From assembly GCA_024641025.1 (NCBI GenBank), contig JAHEDW010000014.1, forward strand, positions 1-45,687: a DNA stretch of 45,687 nt. Reading direction: 5' to 3'. The notes below the pieces were generated by a model, which ran no database searches, had not been told where the DNA came from, and worked only from the letters and a program-made list of their open reading frames with translations. This DNA comes from Gallionella sp. GTDB taxonomy: Bacteria; Pseudomonadota; Gammaproteobacteria; Burkholderiales; Gallionellaceae. Positions within the stretch are counted from its first letter, which is position 1. The number at the start of each line of letters is the position of its first letter. Positions 7,571 through 17,029 of the stretch are shown here, piece by piece. The position numbers were made by a program, and so were the translations under genes.

Positions 7571-8407
7571 CTAGTGCTGACCTTCCTTGGCTCGTTCATA
7601 GTTTGCATTTTTCATTCCCCTTGGCAGAGGAGGTGGTGGCTCTGGTTGAAGCTGGTTAAATCGGCTTTTCTGGACGGTATGCGGGTTATGGCATTCAGTG
7701 CAGACCCACCACCGCTTCTTGCCACCTGTCTTCCATGAACCAATTCGCTTGCCATGCACGCCCTTGCGCCAGTCGATATAGTTTTCGCCATGGCAACTGC
7801 CACATAATTTCTGTGGCTGGTTGAAGCTGAACTCGTTACCCTGACGATCGATCAACTTGTTGCGATTTTGTGCGCTATGACAATTAAGACACCACAATGC
7901 GCCATGCCCATGCATCAACTGCATTGAGTTTTCAACAATATCCTGGTGCATGCCAATCAACCTGGGCTTGGTATTCTTTGGAATGGGCACTATCTGGCCG
8001 TTATGGCACGTCTCGCAGCCGTTGGGCCCTATGTTGTAATACGTCAGCAGGGGTGTTCTCGGCTTCACCACCGCATTGGCGAAATCGCCACGAGTTTCAT
8101 CCGTAATTTCCGGCATGCCGCCCATCGGGATGGTGCCGGCAAAGGGGTCACCCCACCACAGAACCCCGCTTGTCGTTTGCGAACATTTCACATTCGGGTA
8201 GCCATATTCAGGTACGACATTTTCGGTCCGAGTGACGGAAGAGTAACCTATCCGGCTTTCGAAACAGTCCGTGACCGGTTGTGTACTTTGGGTTTCTGCA
8301 TGCTTTTCTTCTTCGCAATAAGCGATGCCATGTATGCTCAAAGCAATGGCAATGAAGCCATACAAGGCGAGAGCGGATAGGTTTGTAGATCTATGAAGGA
8401 AGTCCAT
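7571..8407 (-). CDS. Periplasmic tetraheme cytochrome c, NrfD-complex partner
   Basis: The start at ATG 8407 is set by AAGGAGG nine bases upstream and gives 278 residues; the frame extends 15 codons further without a better site. After a signal peptide (LALYGFIAIALSIHGIAYC region) come four CXXCH heme sites: CETCH, CLNCH, CGSCH and CTECH. Two extra cysteines lie before the first heme. The C-terminus is proline rich (QPEPPPPLPRG). It starts one base after the NrfD stop, so the two are translationally coupled. It most likely passes electrons between the membrane NrfD/Fe-S module and soluble cytochromes. It is not NrfB (five hemes) or DsrJ (three hemes). I could not assign a named family. Confidence 0.85.
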   Translation of the reverse strand: MDFLHRSTNLSALALYGFIAIALSIHGIAYCEEEKHAETQSTQPVTDCFESRIGYSSVTRTENVVPEYGYPNVKCSQTTSGVLWWGDPFAGTIPMGGMPEITDETRGDFANAVVKPRTPLLTYYNIGPNGCETCHNGQIVPIPKNTKPRLIGMHQDIVENSMQLMHGHGALWCLNCHSAQNRNKLIDRQGNEFSFNQPQKLCGSCHGENYIDWRKGVHGKRIGSWKTGGKKRWWVCTECHNPHTVQKSRFNQLQPEPPPPLPRGMKNANYERAKEGQH

Positions 8408-8408
8408 T

Positions 8409-9668
8409 TCAAATTCCTCCTTGAGTTCCGCTTGGGGAAACAGCCGGTGCACTGTGATGTCTTACCTGACCGGTTAGAATGCCGACCGCACCTTTCAGCA
8501 TAAGCGTCAATGACATAAATCCAATGGCCCAGACAAACAGCACGTTGAAAAACTCGATCAGGGTGACGTGATATTCCGTATATTCCCCCAGCGGTGAAGG
8601 GCTGAACGAGGGAAAGATGAGAATCATCGGCTTTTCGATCAGGACGGCGAAGAACACAACGAAACATACCAGCGGTAACCAGCGATCGTAGCTGTGCCGC
8701 ACTCTGCGGAATAGCAACGCAATAAAACTGGATAACAATGCGATGATCGTCACCCAGAAAAAGGGTACGTAATGGTTGAGGCCTTTGTGACCGAACATGT
8801 TGTATACCAGAGAGGCTGCGTGCTCGGTGCTCGGATAAAGTAAAGTGAAGAACTCGGAGGCGAACACCAGCGTCAGGATGCCCAAGCTCCACGCAATAAT
8901 GGTGGCCATCAAGTCGATCGCGGGATTGCCGATCTCTAGATCAGTAAATTTTCGGAGGAGCAGGAATATCAGTACGACCAGTGCAGGTCCTGAGGCTCCA
9001 GCCATACTCAGGAAGGCAAAAGGCAGGACTGCCGTCGCCCACATTCCTACCCTGGCATTGCTGCCAAGTACGAACGCTGTAACGATGTGGATCAACGGCC
9101 CCCAGGCAATGGCCATGAAGACGATGGGCTTGAACCAGATCGCCAGTTGCTTCTCATGAAAAGTACCGGCATATTTCTTGATCAGGATGTAACTGACACC
9201 AATCATGTTGAGCAACAGGTAGACGTTCAGGACGATTGTATCGAATGAGAGCATCGAATTAGGAAAGTTCATGTAGCCTATCAGCGGGATGATATGCCAA
9301 GTTCGATCCGGTCTGCCCATGTGGAACAGGACGAATGTGATGCCCGTCGCCACGAAGACCATGGCAATGATTTCGCCAATTACGGCAAGTTCCTTCAAGT
9401 CTTTGCGATGGTAGAAATAGCCGGGCGCGACGACCAGCACGGCAGCAGCAGCGATGTGTGCGGTGAAGACAAAATTCGCAAAGAACGATTCCATTGTGAC
9501 TTGGTCGGTTGCACCGGTTACGATCAGCCCTTCGGTGAACTGTATATATGCCGTATAGGAGCCGACGAGGATAAAGAACGCCAGGAACAATAGCCAAGCG
9601 TAATACATACGCCCGCCCTTGAAGGCGTATAAAGTGAAGTCCTTCACAAAAGATAATGCCATATTCAT
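8409..9668 (-). CDS. NrfD/PsrC/DsrP-family quinone-site membrane subunit
   Basis: The 419-residue integral membrane protein has about ten hydrophobic segments. That is closer to the large NrfD members (DsrP, HmcC, ActC) than to eight-helix PsrC. Features include LFHMGRPDRTWHIIPLIGYMNFPNSMLSFD at about 113-142, the conserved block following helix 3 in which NrfD proteins carry a GRP-type motif and MxFD/SFD residues. Such subunits bind menaquinone or ubiquinone and exchange electrons with a periplasmic Fe-S subunit. It starts nine bases after the Fe-S gene and is followed at once by the tetraheme cytochrome. No molybdopterin catalytic subunit is encoded nearby, so a quinone:cytochrome c oxidoreductase role is likely. 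Confidence 0.9.
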   Translation of the reverse strand: MNMALSFVKDFTLYAFKGGRMYYAWLLFLAFFILVGSYTAYIQFTEGLIVTGATDQVTMESFFANFVFTAHIAAAAVLVVAPGYFYHRKDLKELAVIGEIIAMVFVATGITFVLFHMGRPDRTWHIIPLIGYMNFPNSMLSFDTIVLNVYLLLNMIGVSYILIKKYAGTFHEKQLAIWFKPIVFMAIAWGPLIHIVTAFVLGSNARVGMWATAVLPFAFLSMAGASGPALVVLIFLLLRKFTDLEIGNPAIDLMATIIAWSLGILTLVFASEFFTLLYPSTEHAASLVYNMFGHKGLNHYVPFFWVTIIALLSSFIALLFRRVRHSYDRWLPLVCFVVFFAVLIEKPMILIFPSFSPSPLGEYTEYHVTLIEFFNVLFVWAIGFMSLTLMLKGAVGILTGQVRHHSAPAVSPSGTQGGI

Positions 9669-9677
9669 TTCGTGACC

Positions 9678-10739
9678 TCAGCCTATGTAATAGAAGAATT
9701 TTGGATAGGTGCCGTACTCTTCCTTGAACCTGAACACACGCTTGGTGGAAAGTACCCTTCTCACGTCACTTTCGGGGTCGAGCAGGTTGCCGAATTTCCT
9801 CGCGCCCACCGGACAGGCCTCCAAGCAGGCGGGATCCCTGCCTTCGCGCGTGCGTTGTACACAGAACGTGCACTTTTCCATCACCCCCTTCATGCGCGGA
9901 CGGTTACCGAAGTAGTGTGTCTTCGGGTTCATCTCCTCGGCAGGCAGTTTTGGTTCAGCCCAGTTGAACCGGCGGGCATGGTAGGGACAGGCCAGCTGAC
10001 ACATGCGGCAACCGATGCACCAGTTGTAATCAATTAGCACCACACCAGCATGGTCCCGAAACGTCGCTCGAACCGGGCAGGCCTTGACACAGGGTGGCTT
10101 TTCACACTGCTGACACTGAACCGGCATATAAAAGAAATCCTGGTCCGGTACGAGCTCGTCGTTGTAATAATTCTGCGCATCTTCGGTAGAAAGACCCGCC
10201 GTCCTGTAGGCATTTCCGCCAACCTGGACGCCAAAATCGCCGAACTCGCTCTTTTCGGGATAACCCTTATCCAGATTCTCCGCGGTAAAGGCGATATTCC
10301 CTTTCGGCATCTTCATCACTTGTATCCATTGCACTTCAGGATTATTGCGTGATTGATTGTTCTCCTTCACGCAGGCATGGACACAACGCCGGCAGCCTAT
10401 GCATTTCGAGATATCGAGTGCATAGCCAAACAGAACATCATCCGGAGCTGCTGTATCAGAAACCGTCGTTTTCTTCTTATACTGAGCTGAATACCGCTTT
10501 TCAAGCCGCGCGATTGCCTGCTTTTTTTCCTCATCAGACATCAGTACAAAATTTCCCTGGAAGAACTCTGCGACGGTAACGTCGGCGTCCGGGTTGGAAG
10601 CTTCGGCAACAGTCCCTGCTGACGCAGGTGCCGCCACTAGCGCTGCTGCACTCGAAACACACACATTCTTCAGAAATTCGCGACGGCCTTGTTGCACATC
10701 ATTTGCCTCTTTCAATTCCCCAATTTTTTCTTCCGACAT
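9678..10739 (-). CDS. Tat-exported four-cluster ferredoxin subunit (NrfC/PsrB/DsrO-like)
   Basis: I chose ATG 10739, which has GGAGG six bases upstream (353 residues). A Tat signal lies at about residues 18-45 (GRREFLKN, then an Ala-rich stretch). Sixteen cysteines form four [4Fe-4S] sites: CIGCRRCVHAC, CQQCEKPPCVKAC, CIGCRMCQLAC and CTFC with CLEAC, in the order seen in NrfC, PsrB and DsrO. Between signal and first cluster is a helical linker containing VLMSDEEKKQAIARLEKRYS. The protein should be folded and exported by Tat and sit on the periplasmic face of the NrfD subunit, wiring it to hemes. A similar linker occurs in the small protein encoded just upstream. Confidence 0.93.
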   Translation of the reverse strand: MSEEKIGELKEANDVQQGRREFLKNVCVSSAAALVAAPASAGTVAEASNPDADVTVAEFFQGNFVLMSDEEKKQAIARLEKRYSAQYKKKTTVSDTAAPDDVLFGYALDISKCIGCRRCVHACVKENNQSRNNPEVQWIQVMKMPKGNIAFTAENLDKGYPEKSEFGDFGVQVGGNAYRTAGLSTEDAQNYYNDELVPDQDFFYMPVQCQQCEKPPCVKACPVRATFRDHAGVVLIDYNWCIGCRMCQLACPYHARRFNWAEPKLPAEEMNPKTHYFGNRPRMKGVMEKCTFCVQRTREGRDPACLEACPVGARKFGNLLDPESDVRRVLSTKRVFRFKEEYGTYPKFFYYIG

Positions 10740-10774
10740 GAATTCCTCCAAAACTGATAGTAACTAACTGAAAT

Positions 10775-11035
10775 CTATGCAATCTCTTGGTAATGACAAT
10801 TCAACAACTCATCTAGCCGCTGTTCTTTTTCATCGTCAGTCATAACGATCAGTTGATTCGCCTTCACAGCCTTTTCCTGCATGGCAATATCAGTCGCATA
10901 CTTTTCGCTTGCGCCGTCTGCCGACGCAGAGGACGCAGATATCATATTTTTCGTGCCAGCCGCCGCTGCAACAACACCTATTGCCGCCGCCGCTCTCTTG
11001 AAAAATGACCGTCTGGAATTCTCTTCCTTAATCAT
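10775..11035 (-). CDS. Mini Tat-signal protein resembling the N-terminus of the Fe-S subunit
   Basis: The start at ATG 11035 has AAGGAG upstream and gives 86 residues. A twin-arginine signal (NSRRSFFKRAAAAIG) is followed by Ala/Ser-rich sequence and a helical tail containing LIVMTDDEKEQRLDELLNCHYQE. That tail aligns by eye with FVLMSDEEKKQAIARLEKRYSAQY in the Fe-S protein encoded 35 bases downstream, so the small protein looks like the pre-cluster part of that subunit without any cluster domain. It contains a single cysteine. Possible roles are assembly factor, Tat escort or structural subunit. The formate-dehydrogenase-region small Tat ORFs are an analogous but shorter class. The function is not known to me. 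Confidence 0.8.
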   Translation of the reverse strand: MIKEENSRRSFFKRAAAAIGVVAAAAGTKNMISASSASADGASEKYATDIAMQEKAVKANQLIVMTDDEKEQRLDELLNCHYQEIA

Positions 11036-11126
11036 GACAACTCCTTTATTCCAATTTTTATCATTCCGGAACAGCAAATTAATAAACTCAAGCAACCTGA
11101 CCAAGCGGGAAAAACTCTCAGGATAA

Positions 11127-11360
11127 TTACCTACCCATACTTCTCGGGAGATGGGCGCGCAAACGATTAAGCGTATCTGTCAAAACAGAATAACGCTCAA
11201 AGAACTCCAAGGTAAGTTTCGAACCCTCCTCTTCACTAGTTTCCGCATTACCAATCCCGCTCATGGCGACGCGCATAAGCCCTGTCAATTGATCGTGAAA
11301 TTCTGAAATCTCCGCATCGGATTTAAATTCCAGCATCTTGCTTTTAGGGTTGTATTTCAT
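11127..11360 (-). CDS. Small helical protein, first gene of the NrfD operon, unknown
   Basis: ATG 11360 gives 77 residues, MKYNPKSKMLEFKSDAEI onward. The sequence is hydrophilic and helical (FHDQLTGLMRVAMSGIGNAE, FFERYSVLTDTLNRLRAHL), with no signal, cysteine or heme motif, so it should be cytoplasmic. The frame stays open upstream to a TTG at 11447, but neither start has a good ribosome site, so the N-terminus is uncertain. It lies between the FNR box and the mini Tat gene on the same strand and is likely the operon's first gene. A regulator or assembly protein is conceivable. I do not recognise a family. Confidence 0.55.
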   Translation of the reverse strand: MKYNPKSKMLEFKSDAEISEFHDQLTGLMRVAMSGIGNAETSEEEGSKLTLEFFERYSVLTDTLNRLRAHLPRSMGR

Positions 11361-11489
11361 GATGTTGTATGTCGACCGGTATTCGTAGTATTCGGCAATC
11401 CTGCCGGGAGGTTGGTCCAATGAGACAAGTAACAACGCGCAGAACAACCTTTATATAGTCACAGCCTAGCAGGGGATGAGGAAGACCAA

Positions 11490-11503
11490 TTGATTTATAT
11501 CAA
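11490..11503 (-). promoter_or_regulatory. FNR/ANR-type box ahead of the NrfD/Fe-S/tetraheme operon
   Basis: TTGATTTATATCAA, read on the plus strand, matches TTGAT-N4-ATCAA exactly; the site is symmetrical. On the minus strand it lies upstream of the first operon gene. A transcript start 41.5 bases from its centre would fall near 11455, with a weak TAGGCT at 11463-11468 in the -10 position. No plus-strand gene starts on the other side, so the target is the minus-strand operon. Confidence 0.7.
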
Positions 11504-11549
11504 TTACGCCTATTGTTCTAGAGGGACATGCCTCAGAGTTCCAGTCGGC

Positions 11550-13439
11550 TCAGGCAATAATTTGCTTGCTGCGCAACACTTCGATGATCTCTGGTATCAC
11601 GCCCGGATCATCAATGGTCGACGGTACCATGTAGGGCTTACCGTTGACGATATTGGCAAGCGTCTTGCGCAATGTTTTGCCGGAACGGGTCTTGGGCAGT
11701 CTGGCTAGGATAACAGTGTCCTTGTAACAGGTGATCGCGCCGATGGTCTCGCGGATTCGGCTGATTAACTCCTTTTTCAGATCTTCTTCAGCAATTGTCA
11801 CGCCGGACTTGAGCAACACCAATCCCATCGGCACTTGACCCTTGAGATCGTCATCGCGCGCGATGACTGCGCATTCTGCAACAGCAGGATGTGTGGCGAT
11901 CACTTCCTCGATCTCGCCGGTGGACAGCCGGTGTCCTGCGACATTGATCACATCATCTACGCGCCCCATCACGAACACATAACCATCTTCATCTATATAG
12001 CCGCCATCGCCACTGGTGTAGTAACCGGGCAGAAAAGTCAGATAACTTTCGCGGAATTTGTTTTCATCACCCCAGACATGATTCAGACAGGCGGGGGGAA
12101 GCGGTAACTTAAGCGCTATGTAACCCTGTGAGCCACGAGGAACCTGCTGACCATTTTCATCTAGGATTTGCACATTGAAGCCGGGCACCGGCACGGTGGA
12201 CGAACCCGGCTTGATCTGCATCGGTTCGACACCTTGTAGGTTGGCGGTTATCGCCCACCCGGTCTCAGTTTGCCACCAATGGTCTACCACTGGTTTATTA
12301 CTGTTGTCGGTCAGCCATGCTTCGGTTGGCGGGTCGAGCCGCTCGCCTGCAGAGTAAATAACCTTCAATTTTCCCAGGTTATGTTTCTTCATCAATGTTG
12401 CATTAGGGTCTTCCTTCTTTACTGCGCGGAATGCAGTAGGTGCGGTAAATAAAGCCTTTACACCATACTCGTCGCAAACGCGCCATAGCGCACCAGCATC
12501 CGGCGTCATGATCGGTTTACCCTCATAGACGATCGTGGTGCAGCCGTGCAATAAAGGACCGTAGACGATATATGAGTGCCCGACCACCCAGCCAACGTCA
12601 GACGAAGCCCAGTAGACATCGCCGGGCTCGACGTTGTAAATGGCCTTCATACTGTATTTTAGTGCGACTGCATGACCGCCGTTTTCCCGCAATACGCCCT
12701 TGGGCTTGCCAGTGGTGCCAGAAGTGTAAAGGATGTATAGGGGGTCGCTACCTTTGACAGTCGTGCACCCAACCGGTTGGGCATTGGCAAGCAAGGTTTT
12801 CCAGTCGTAGTCGCGTCCTTCCATCAAGGTGGCTGTAGCTTGCGGACGTTGGTAGATGATGCAATATTGCGGTTTGTGCTTGGCCAGTTCTATAGCGCGG
12901 TCGATCAGTGGTTTGTATTCCACCACGCGTTTGATCTCGATACCGCAGGACGCGGTAAGGATAAGCTTTGGTTTTGCATCGTCAATGCGCACCGCAAGTT
13001 CGGGAGGTGCGAAGCCGCCGAACACGACTGAGTGGATTGCTCCCAATCTAGCTACCGCCAGCATTGCGATAACTGATTCTGGAATCATCGGCATATAGAT
13101 GATTACTCGGTCACCTTTTACTACCCCCATGTTGGTCAACATACCGGCAGTGCGCGCAACCGCATCAGTCAATTCGGCGTAGGTATAACTCAACTTGGTA
13201 TTGGTGACAGGGGAGTCGTAGATCAGTGCAGTCTGCTTACCACGACCGTTCTTGACGTGATGATCCAGTGCCATATAGGCGGTGTTCATTTCGCCATCGG
13301 CGAACCAGTAGCCGAGCCCGTCGTTATCGAGTGAAAGTATCTGCTTGGGGAACTTGAACCATTCCAGAGCTTCGGCCTGCTTGCGCCAGAATCCCTCCGG
13401 ATCCTTCATCGATTGGTCATACTCTGTTCGGTAGCTCAT
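11550..13439 (-). CDS. prpE: Propionyl-CoA synthetase
   Basis: This AMP-forming acyl-CoA synthetase activates propionate with ATP and CoA, feeding the methylcitrate cycle. ATG 13439, preceded by GGGAGGA, gives 629 residues, the PrpE length. Visible are the P-loop TSGTTGKPKG at about residues 255-264, the A5 WWQTETGW, the A7 SGDGGYIDEDGYVFVMGR, the A8 GHRLSTGEIEEV and the C-terminal LPKTRSGKTLR, whose final catalytic lysine is the site regulated by acetylation in relatives. Acetyl-CoA synthetase is the main alternative. The position at the end of a prpBCD operon and the PrpE-type N-terminus (FWRKQAEALEWFKFP) favour propionate. Confidence 0.93.
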   Translation of the reverse strand: MSYRTEYDQSMKDPEGFWRKQAEALEWFKFPKQILSLDNDGLGYWFADGEMNTAYMALDHHVKNGRGKQTALIYDSPVTNTKLSYTYAELTDAVARTAGMLTNMGVVKGDRVIIYMPMIPESVIAMLAVARLGAIHSVVFGGFAPPELAVRIDDAKPKLILTASCGIEIKRVVEYKPLIDRAIELAKHKPQYCIIYQRPQATATLMEGRDYDWKTLLANAQPVGCTTVKGSDPLYILYTSGTTGKPKGVLRENGGHAVALKYSMKAIYNVEPGDVYWASSDVGWVVGHSYIVYGPLLHGCTTIVYEGKPIMTPDAGALWRVCDEYGVKALFTAPTAFRAVKKEDPNATLMKKHNLGKLKVIYSAGERLDPPTEAWLTDNSNKPVVDHWWQTETGWAITANLQGVEPMQIKPGSSTVPVPGFNVQILDENGQQVPRGSQGYIALKLPLPPACLNHVWGDENKFRESYLTFLPGYYTSGDGGYIDEDGYVFVMGRVDDVINVAGHRLSTGEIEEVIATHPAVAECAVIARDDDLKGQVPMGLVLLKSGVTIAEEDLKKELISRIRETIGAITCYKDTVILARLPKTRSGKTLRKTLANIVNGKPYMVPSTIDDPGVIPEIIEVLRSKQIIA

Positions 13440-13475
13440 TTGGATTCCTCCCTTTTGCGCTGCCCGGTAGGGCAC

Positions 13476-14963
13476 TCAGTTGATTGTAAACATCTCCATG
13501 AATTTATTGACCGGCGTTGATTCCAGCCTTGCTTTGTCAATGCATAATGACATGATTTGCTGGCAGCGCTGTTCTGGAAAGCGTGTGCGCAGATTGCTCA
13601 GAAATTTCTGCTCCAGTACCGGGATGCCTTCTGTGCGGCGTCGTCGATGGCCTATGGGATATTCAATTTCGATCTTTTCGGAACTGCTGCCGTCTTTGAA
13701 AAACACCTGGATCGCGTTTGCAATGGAGCGCTTGTCCGATTCAAGATATTCACGGCTGTACCGTGAATCTTCTACAATTTCCATTTTATCCCGCAACTGA
13801 TCAATGATCGGGTTTGCGGCATGGAAGCTGTCCTCGTAATGTTCCGCAACAAGGTCCCCGAATGCAAGCGGCACCGCAACTATATACTGGATGCAGTGAT
13901 CGCGATCCGCCGGGTTCGCCAGGGGCCCAACTTTGGAAATGATGCGAATCGCGGATTCGTGGGTATGGATTACGATCCTGCTGATCTCACTCAATCTGTC
14001 CTTCACCTGCGAATGCAAGCAAACTGCCGCTTCGCATGCAGTTTGGGAGTGAAATTCGGCTGGAAACGAGATCTTGAACAGGATATTTTCCATCACGTAG
14101 CTGCCATAAGGCTGAATCAAGGAAAAACAGCGTTGCTCTAGAGGTTTGATCTTTTGATCCTTGTTGGTTTTGCTGAACAGTACGTCGTAGAAGCCCCACT
14201 GAGGAGCGGTTAATACGCCTGGGATACCCATCTCTCCAGCCATCGTCATCATCGCTAAGCGCACAGCGCGAGATGTGGCATCTCCGGCCGCCCAGGATTT
14301 ACGCGAGCCTGCGTTAGGCGAATGGCGGTATGTACGTAACGATTGCCCGTCAACGAATGCCTGGGACAAGGCATCTATCACTTGCCCTTCGTTGCCTCCC
14401 AGCAAGTGCGTCACCACGGCAGCCGATGCGACCTTTACCAGCACGACGTGATCGAGACCGACGCGATTAAAGCTGTTTTCAAGCGCAAGTACACCCTGAA
14501 TTTCGTGCGCCTTGACCATCGCAGTCAGCACGTCGAGGATTGTTAAGGGCGCCTTGCCTTGGGAAACGTTACAACGGCTCAGATAATCTGCTATGGCAAG
14601 GATGCCGCCAAGGTTGTCTGATGGATGGCCCCACTCTGCTGCCAGCCAGGTATCGTTATAGTCAAGCCAGCGGATCATCGCCCCGATATCCCACGCGGCT
14701 TTGACCGGGTCGAGTTCATGTGATGTTCCTGGCACGCGCGAACCATTGCGAACAGTGGTACCTGGAACTAGCGCACCGAGATGCTTGGTGCATTCCGGGA
14801 AACGAAGTGCAAGTAATCCGCACCCCAGCGTATCGATGAGACAGTTGCGTGCGGTGTCGTAGGCTTCAACTGAATTGATCTCCTTGCTGCAGACATACTT
14901 GGCAATATCAACCAGCACCTGATCCGGTGCAGGGCGTTTGTTCATTTCCACGTTGGCGCTCAT
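13476..14963 (-). CDS. prpD: 2-Methylcitrate dehydratase
   Basis: The 495-residue MmgE/PrpD-family protein dehydrates 2-methylcitrate to 2-methyl-cis-aconitate in the cytoplasm. Typical blocks are [20 protein letters not shown] at about 39-58, [20 protein letters not shown] at about 94-113, [14 protein letters not shown], and [19 protein letters not shown]. The start follows AAGGA. It is close to the E. coli PrpD length (483) with a slightly longer N-terminus. It sits nine bases after prpC and 36 bases before prpE. No acnD/prpF pair is present in the window, in line with the prpD-type pathway. Confidence 0.95.
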   Translation of the reverse strand: MSANVEMNKRPAPDQVLVDIAKYVCSKEINSVEAYDTARNCLIDTLGCGLLALRFPECTKHLGALVPGTTVRNGSRVPGTSHELDPVKAAWDIGAMIRWLDYNDTWLAAEWGHPSDNLGGILAIADYLSRCNVSQGKAPLTILDVLTAMVKAHEIQGVLALENSFNRVGLDHVVLVKVASAAVVTHLLGGNEGQVIDALSQAFVDGQSLRTYRHSPNAGSRKSWAAGDATSRAVRLAMMTMAGEMGIPGVLTAPQWGFYDVLFSKTNKDQKIKPLEQRCFSLIQPYGSYVMENILFKISFPAEFHSQTACEAAVCLHSQVKDRLSEISRIVIHTHESAIRIISKVGPLANPADRDHCIQYIVAVPLAFGDLVAEHYEDSFHAANPIIDQLRDKMEIVEDSRYSREYLESDKRSIANAIQVFFKDGSSSEKIEIEYPIGHRRRRTEGIPVLEQKFLSNLRTRFPEQRCQQIMSLCIDKARLESTPVNKFMEMFTIN

Positions 14964-14972
14964 AACTTTTCC

Positions 14973-16121
14973 TTAGCGTTTTTCAATCGGTACCCAGGCC
15001 TGATTTTCAGGCCCAATGTAGTTTGCACTTGGACGGATGATCTTGCCGTCAGCACGTTGCTCAATTACATGCGCACCCCAACCGGTGATGCGTGAGATTA
15101 CAAACAAGGGCGTGAACATGTTTGTTGGCACTCCCATCAAGTGATAAGACACTGCAGAAAACCAGTCGAGATTGGGGAACATCTTTTTCACTTCCCACAT
15201 AACGGACTCAAGCCTTGAGGCGATATCGAACAAACCGTTCTCACCCTTTTCTTCAGCAAGATTTTTCGCCAACCTTTTGATCACTTCATTCCGCGGGTCG
15301 GATATGGTATAGACCGGATGCCCGAAACCGATCACAATCTCCTTGCGAGAAACACGCTCACGGATGTCGGCCTCAGCATCATCTGGATTTTTATAGCGAC
15401 TCTGGATGCGGAATGCTTCCTCGTTGGCGCCGCCGTGCTTTGGACCACGCAGCGCTCCGATGGCACCGGTGATGCAGGAATATAGATCAGAGTTGGTCCC
15501 TGCGATGACACGCGCAGTGAACGTAGACGCATTGAACTCATGCTCTGCATACAAGATCAGCGAAGTGTGCATTGCACGCACCCAAGATGGTTTGGCTGGT
15601 TTTCCGTGTAGGAGATGCAGAATGTGTCCGCCTATGCTGTCGTCATCGGTCATTACATCGATGCGGCGGCCAGAGGTGCTGAAGTGGTGCCAGTACATTA
15701 ACATCGAACCAAAGCAGGCCAGCATTCGGTCGATAAGATTTTTCGCTGCGGATTCATTGTGAGGTTCTGGTTCGGGTTCACAGGTGCCGAGCATTGAGCA
15801 GCCGGTGCGCATCACATCCATCGGGTGCGCATTTGCAGGTATTGCTTCCAGCGCCAGCTTCACAGGTTGCGGTATGCTGCGCAGGGATTTCAATTTTAAT
15901 TTGTAGGCTACTAGTTGGGCGGTGTTTGGCAATGTTCCGTGGATCAATAGATATGCGATCTCTTCGAACTCGGCCTGGTCGGCAAAATCCAGAATGTCAT
16001 AGCCTCGATAGTGCAGATCATTCCCGGTGCGCCCAACGGTGCATACAGCGGTGTTGCCTGCAATCGTGCCTGACAACGCAACAGATTTCTTTGGTTTGGG
16101 TAGTACGTTCTCTTCAGACAT
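14973..16121 (-). CDS. prpC: 2-Methylcitrate synthase
   Basis: The 382-residue protein is a type II-like short citrate synthase that condenses propionyl-CoA with oxaloacetate. The sequence shows [18 protein letters not shown] at about 29-46, the catalytic histidine regions [14 protein letters not shown] and [13 protein letters not shown], and the C-terminal aspartate region [20 protein letters not shown]. It lies between prpB (23 bases upstream) and prpD (nine bases downstream). Genomic context separates it from ordinary citrate synthase, although many PrpC proteins also accept acetyl-CoA. GGGAGAG precedes the start. Confidence 0.95.
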   Translation of the reverse strand: MSEENVLPKPKKSVALSGTIAGNTAVCTVGRTGNDLHYRGYDILDFADQAEFEEIAYLLIHGTLPNTAQLVAYKLKLKSLRSIPQPVKLALEAIPANAHPMDVMRTGCSMLGTCEPEPEPHNESAAKNLIDRMLACFGSMLMYWHHFSTSGRRIDVMTDDDSIGGHILHLLHGKPAKPSWVRAMHTSLILYAEHEFNASTFTARVIAGTNSDLYSCITGAIGALRGPKHGGANEEAFRIQSRYKNPDDAEADIRERVSRKEIVIGFGHPVYTISDPRNEVIKRLAKNLAEEKGENGLFDIASRLESVMWEVKKMFPNLDWFSAVSYHLMGVPTNMFTPLFVISRITGWGAHVIEQRADGKIIRPSANYIGPENQAWVPIEKR

Positions 16122-16144
16122 TATTTCTCTCCCTGATGATAGTT

Positions 16145-17029
16145 TTAATCTGCACCTTTTTCGGAGAACAGGCGGTCCAGTTGCTGCTCGTAGACGTGAT
16201 AGCCGAGGTAGTCATATAACTCCATGCGAGTTTGCATCCCCGGAACTACATTTTGCTGTGTGCCATCGACGAGGATGTGCTGATATACATCCAGAGCTGC
16301 CTTGCTCATGGCCCGAAAAGCAGAAAGTGGATACAGCACCAGCTTGATGCCGACTTCAGTTAGCTGCTGAGTGTTGAAAAGTGGAGTCGCGCCGAATTCA
16401 GTGATGTTCGCAAGCACGGGTACATCAACGGAGCGTGTGAATTCGGCATACTGCTCCAACGTGGTCATCGCTTCGGGGAAGACCATATCGGCACCAGCTT
16501 CTACACAAGCCTGAGCTCGTGCAATGGCCGATTGCATTCCCTCTACAGCCAGTGCATCTGTGCGAGCCATGATGACGAAACTTTCGTCGTTGCGGGCATC
16601 TGCCGCCGCCTTGATGCGATCGGTCATTTCACCTTGGCTTACGATGGCCTTGTTGGGACGATGACCGCAACGTTTTTGCATCACCTGATCCTCGATGTGG
16701 AATCCAGCTGCTCCAGCTTGAGCGATTTCGCGTGTGGCTCGCGCGATATTGAATGAACCTCCCCAACCAGTATCGATGTCTACCAAAAGCGGTAGGTCGC
16801 ATGCAGCGGTGATGCGGCGTGTATCCTCGCAGACGTCATGCAAGGTGGTGATGCCAAGATCGGGTATGCCAAGCGAGGAAGCAGCAACTCCTCCACCAGA
16901 TAGATAAAGCGCCTTGTGACCGCACTTTTTTGCGAGGATGCCACAATAAGCAGTGACTGCACCGACGACCTGCAAGGGGTGATTATCCTCAACGGCTCGG
17001 CGTAGCTTGTTACCGGGAGTATTGCTCAT
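16145..17029 (-). CDS. prpB: 2-Methylisocitrate lyase
   Basis: The 294-residue enzyme of the isocitrate lyase/PEP mutase superfamily splits 2-methylisocitrate into pyruvate and succinate, the last step of the cycle. The catalytic motif KRCGH is at residues 119-123. Mg-binding residues lie in VDIDTGWGG (83-91), and FHIEDQ follows at 110-115. Length equals the family norm. GGAGG precedes the ATG, and the ATG overlaps by four bases the stop codon of a small upstream frame. A second KKCGH at 34-38 replaces a usual QRAGY-like sequence; it is outside the active site and looks coincidental. Confidence 0.96.
   Translation of the reverse strand: MSNTPGNKLRRAVEDNHPLQVVGAVTAYCGILAKKCGHKALYLSGGGVAASSLGIPDLGITTLHDVCEDTRRITAACDLPLLVDIDTGWGGSFNIARATREIAQAGAAGFHIEDQVMQKRCGHRPNKAIVSQGEMTDRIKAAADARNDESFVIMARTDALAVEGMQSAIARAQACVEAGADMVFPEAMTTLEQYAEFTRSVDVPVLANITEFGATPLFNTQQLTEVGIKLVLYPLSAFRAMSKAALDVYQHILVDGTQQNVVPGMQTRMELYDYLGYHVYEQQLDRLFSEKGAD

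Noticed and set aside
7423-7659. 78-codon plus-strand frame before the tetraheme stop
   Set aside because: No ribosome site, and half of it is antisense to the cytochrome gene.
7946-8380. 144-codon plus-strand frame
   Set aside because: It is antisense to the tetraheme cytochrome gene, whose four CXXCH motifs fix the true strand.
8338-8892. 184-codon minus-strand frame
   Set aside because: It overlaps NrfD in another frame and has no membrane pattern or family signature.
16916-16930. Second KKCGH in PrpB (residues 34-38)
   Set aside because: It aligns with a non-catalytic helix position; the real active-site motif is KRCGH at 119-123.
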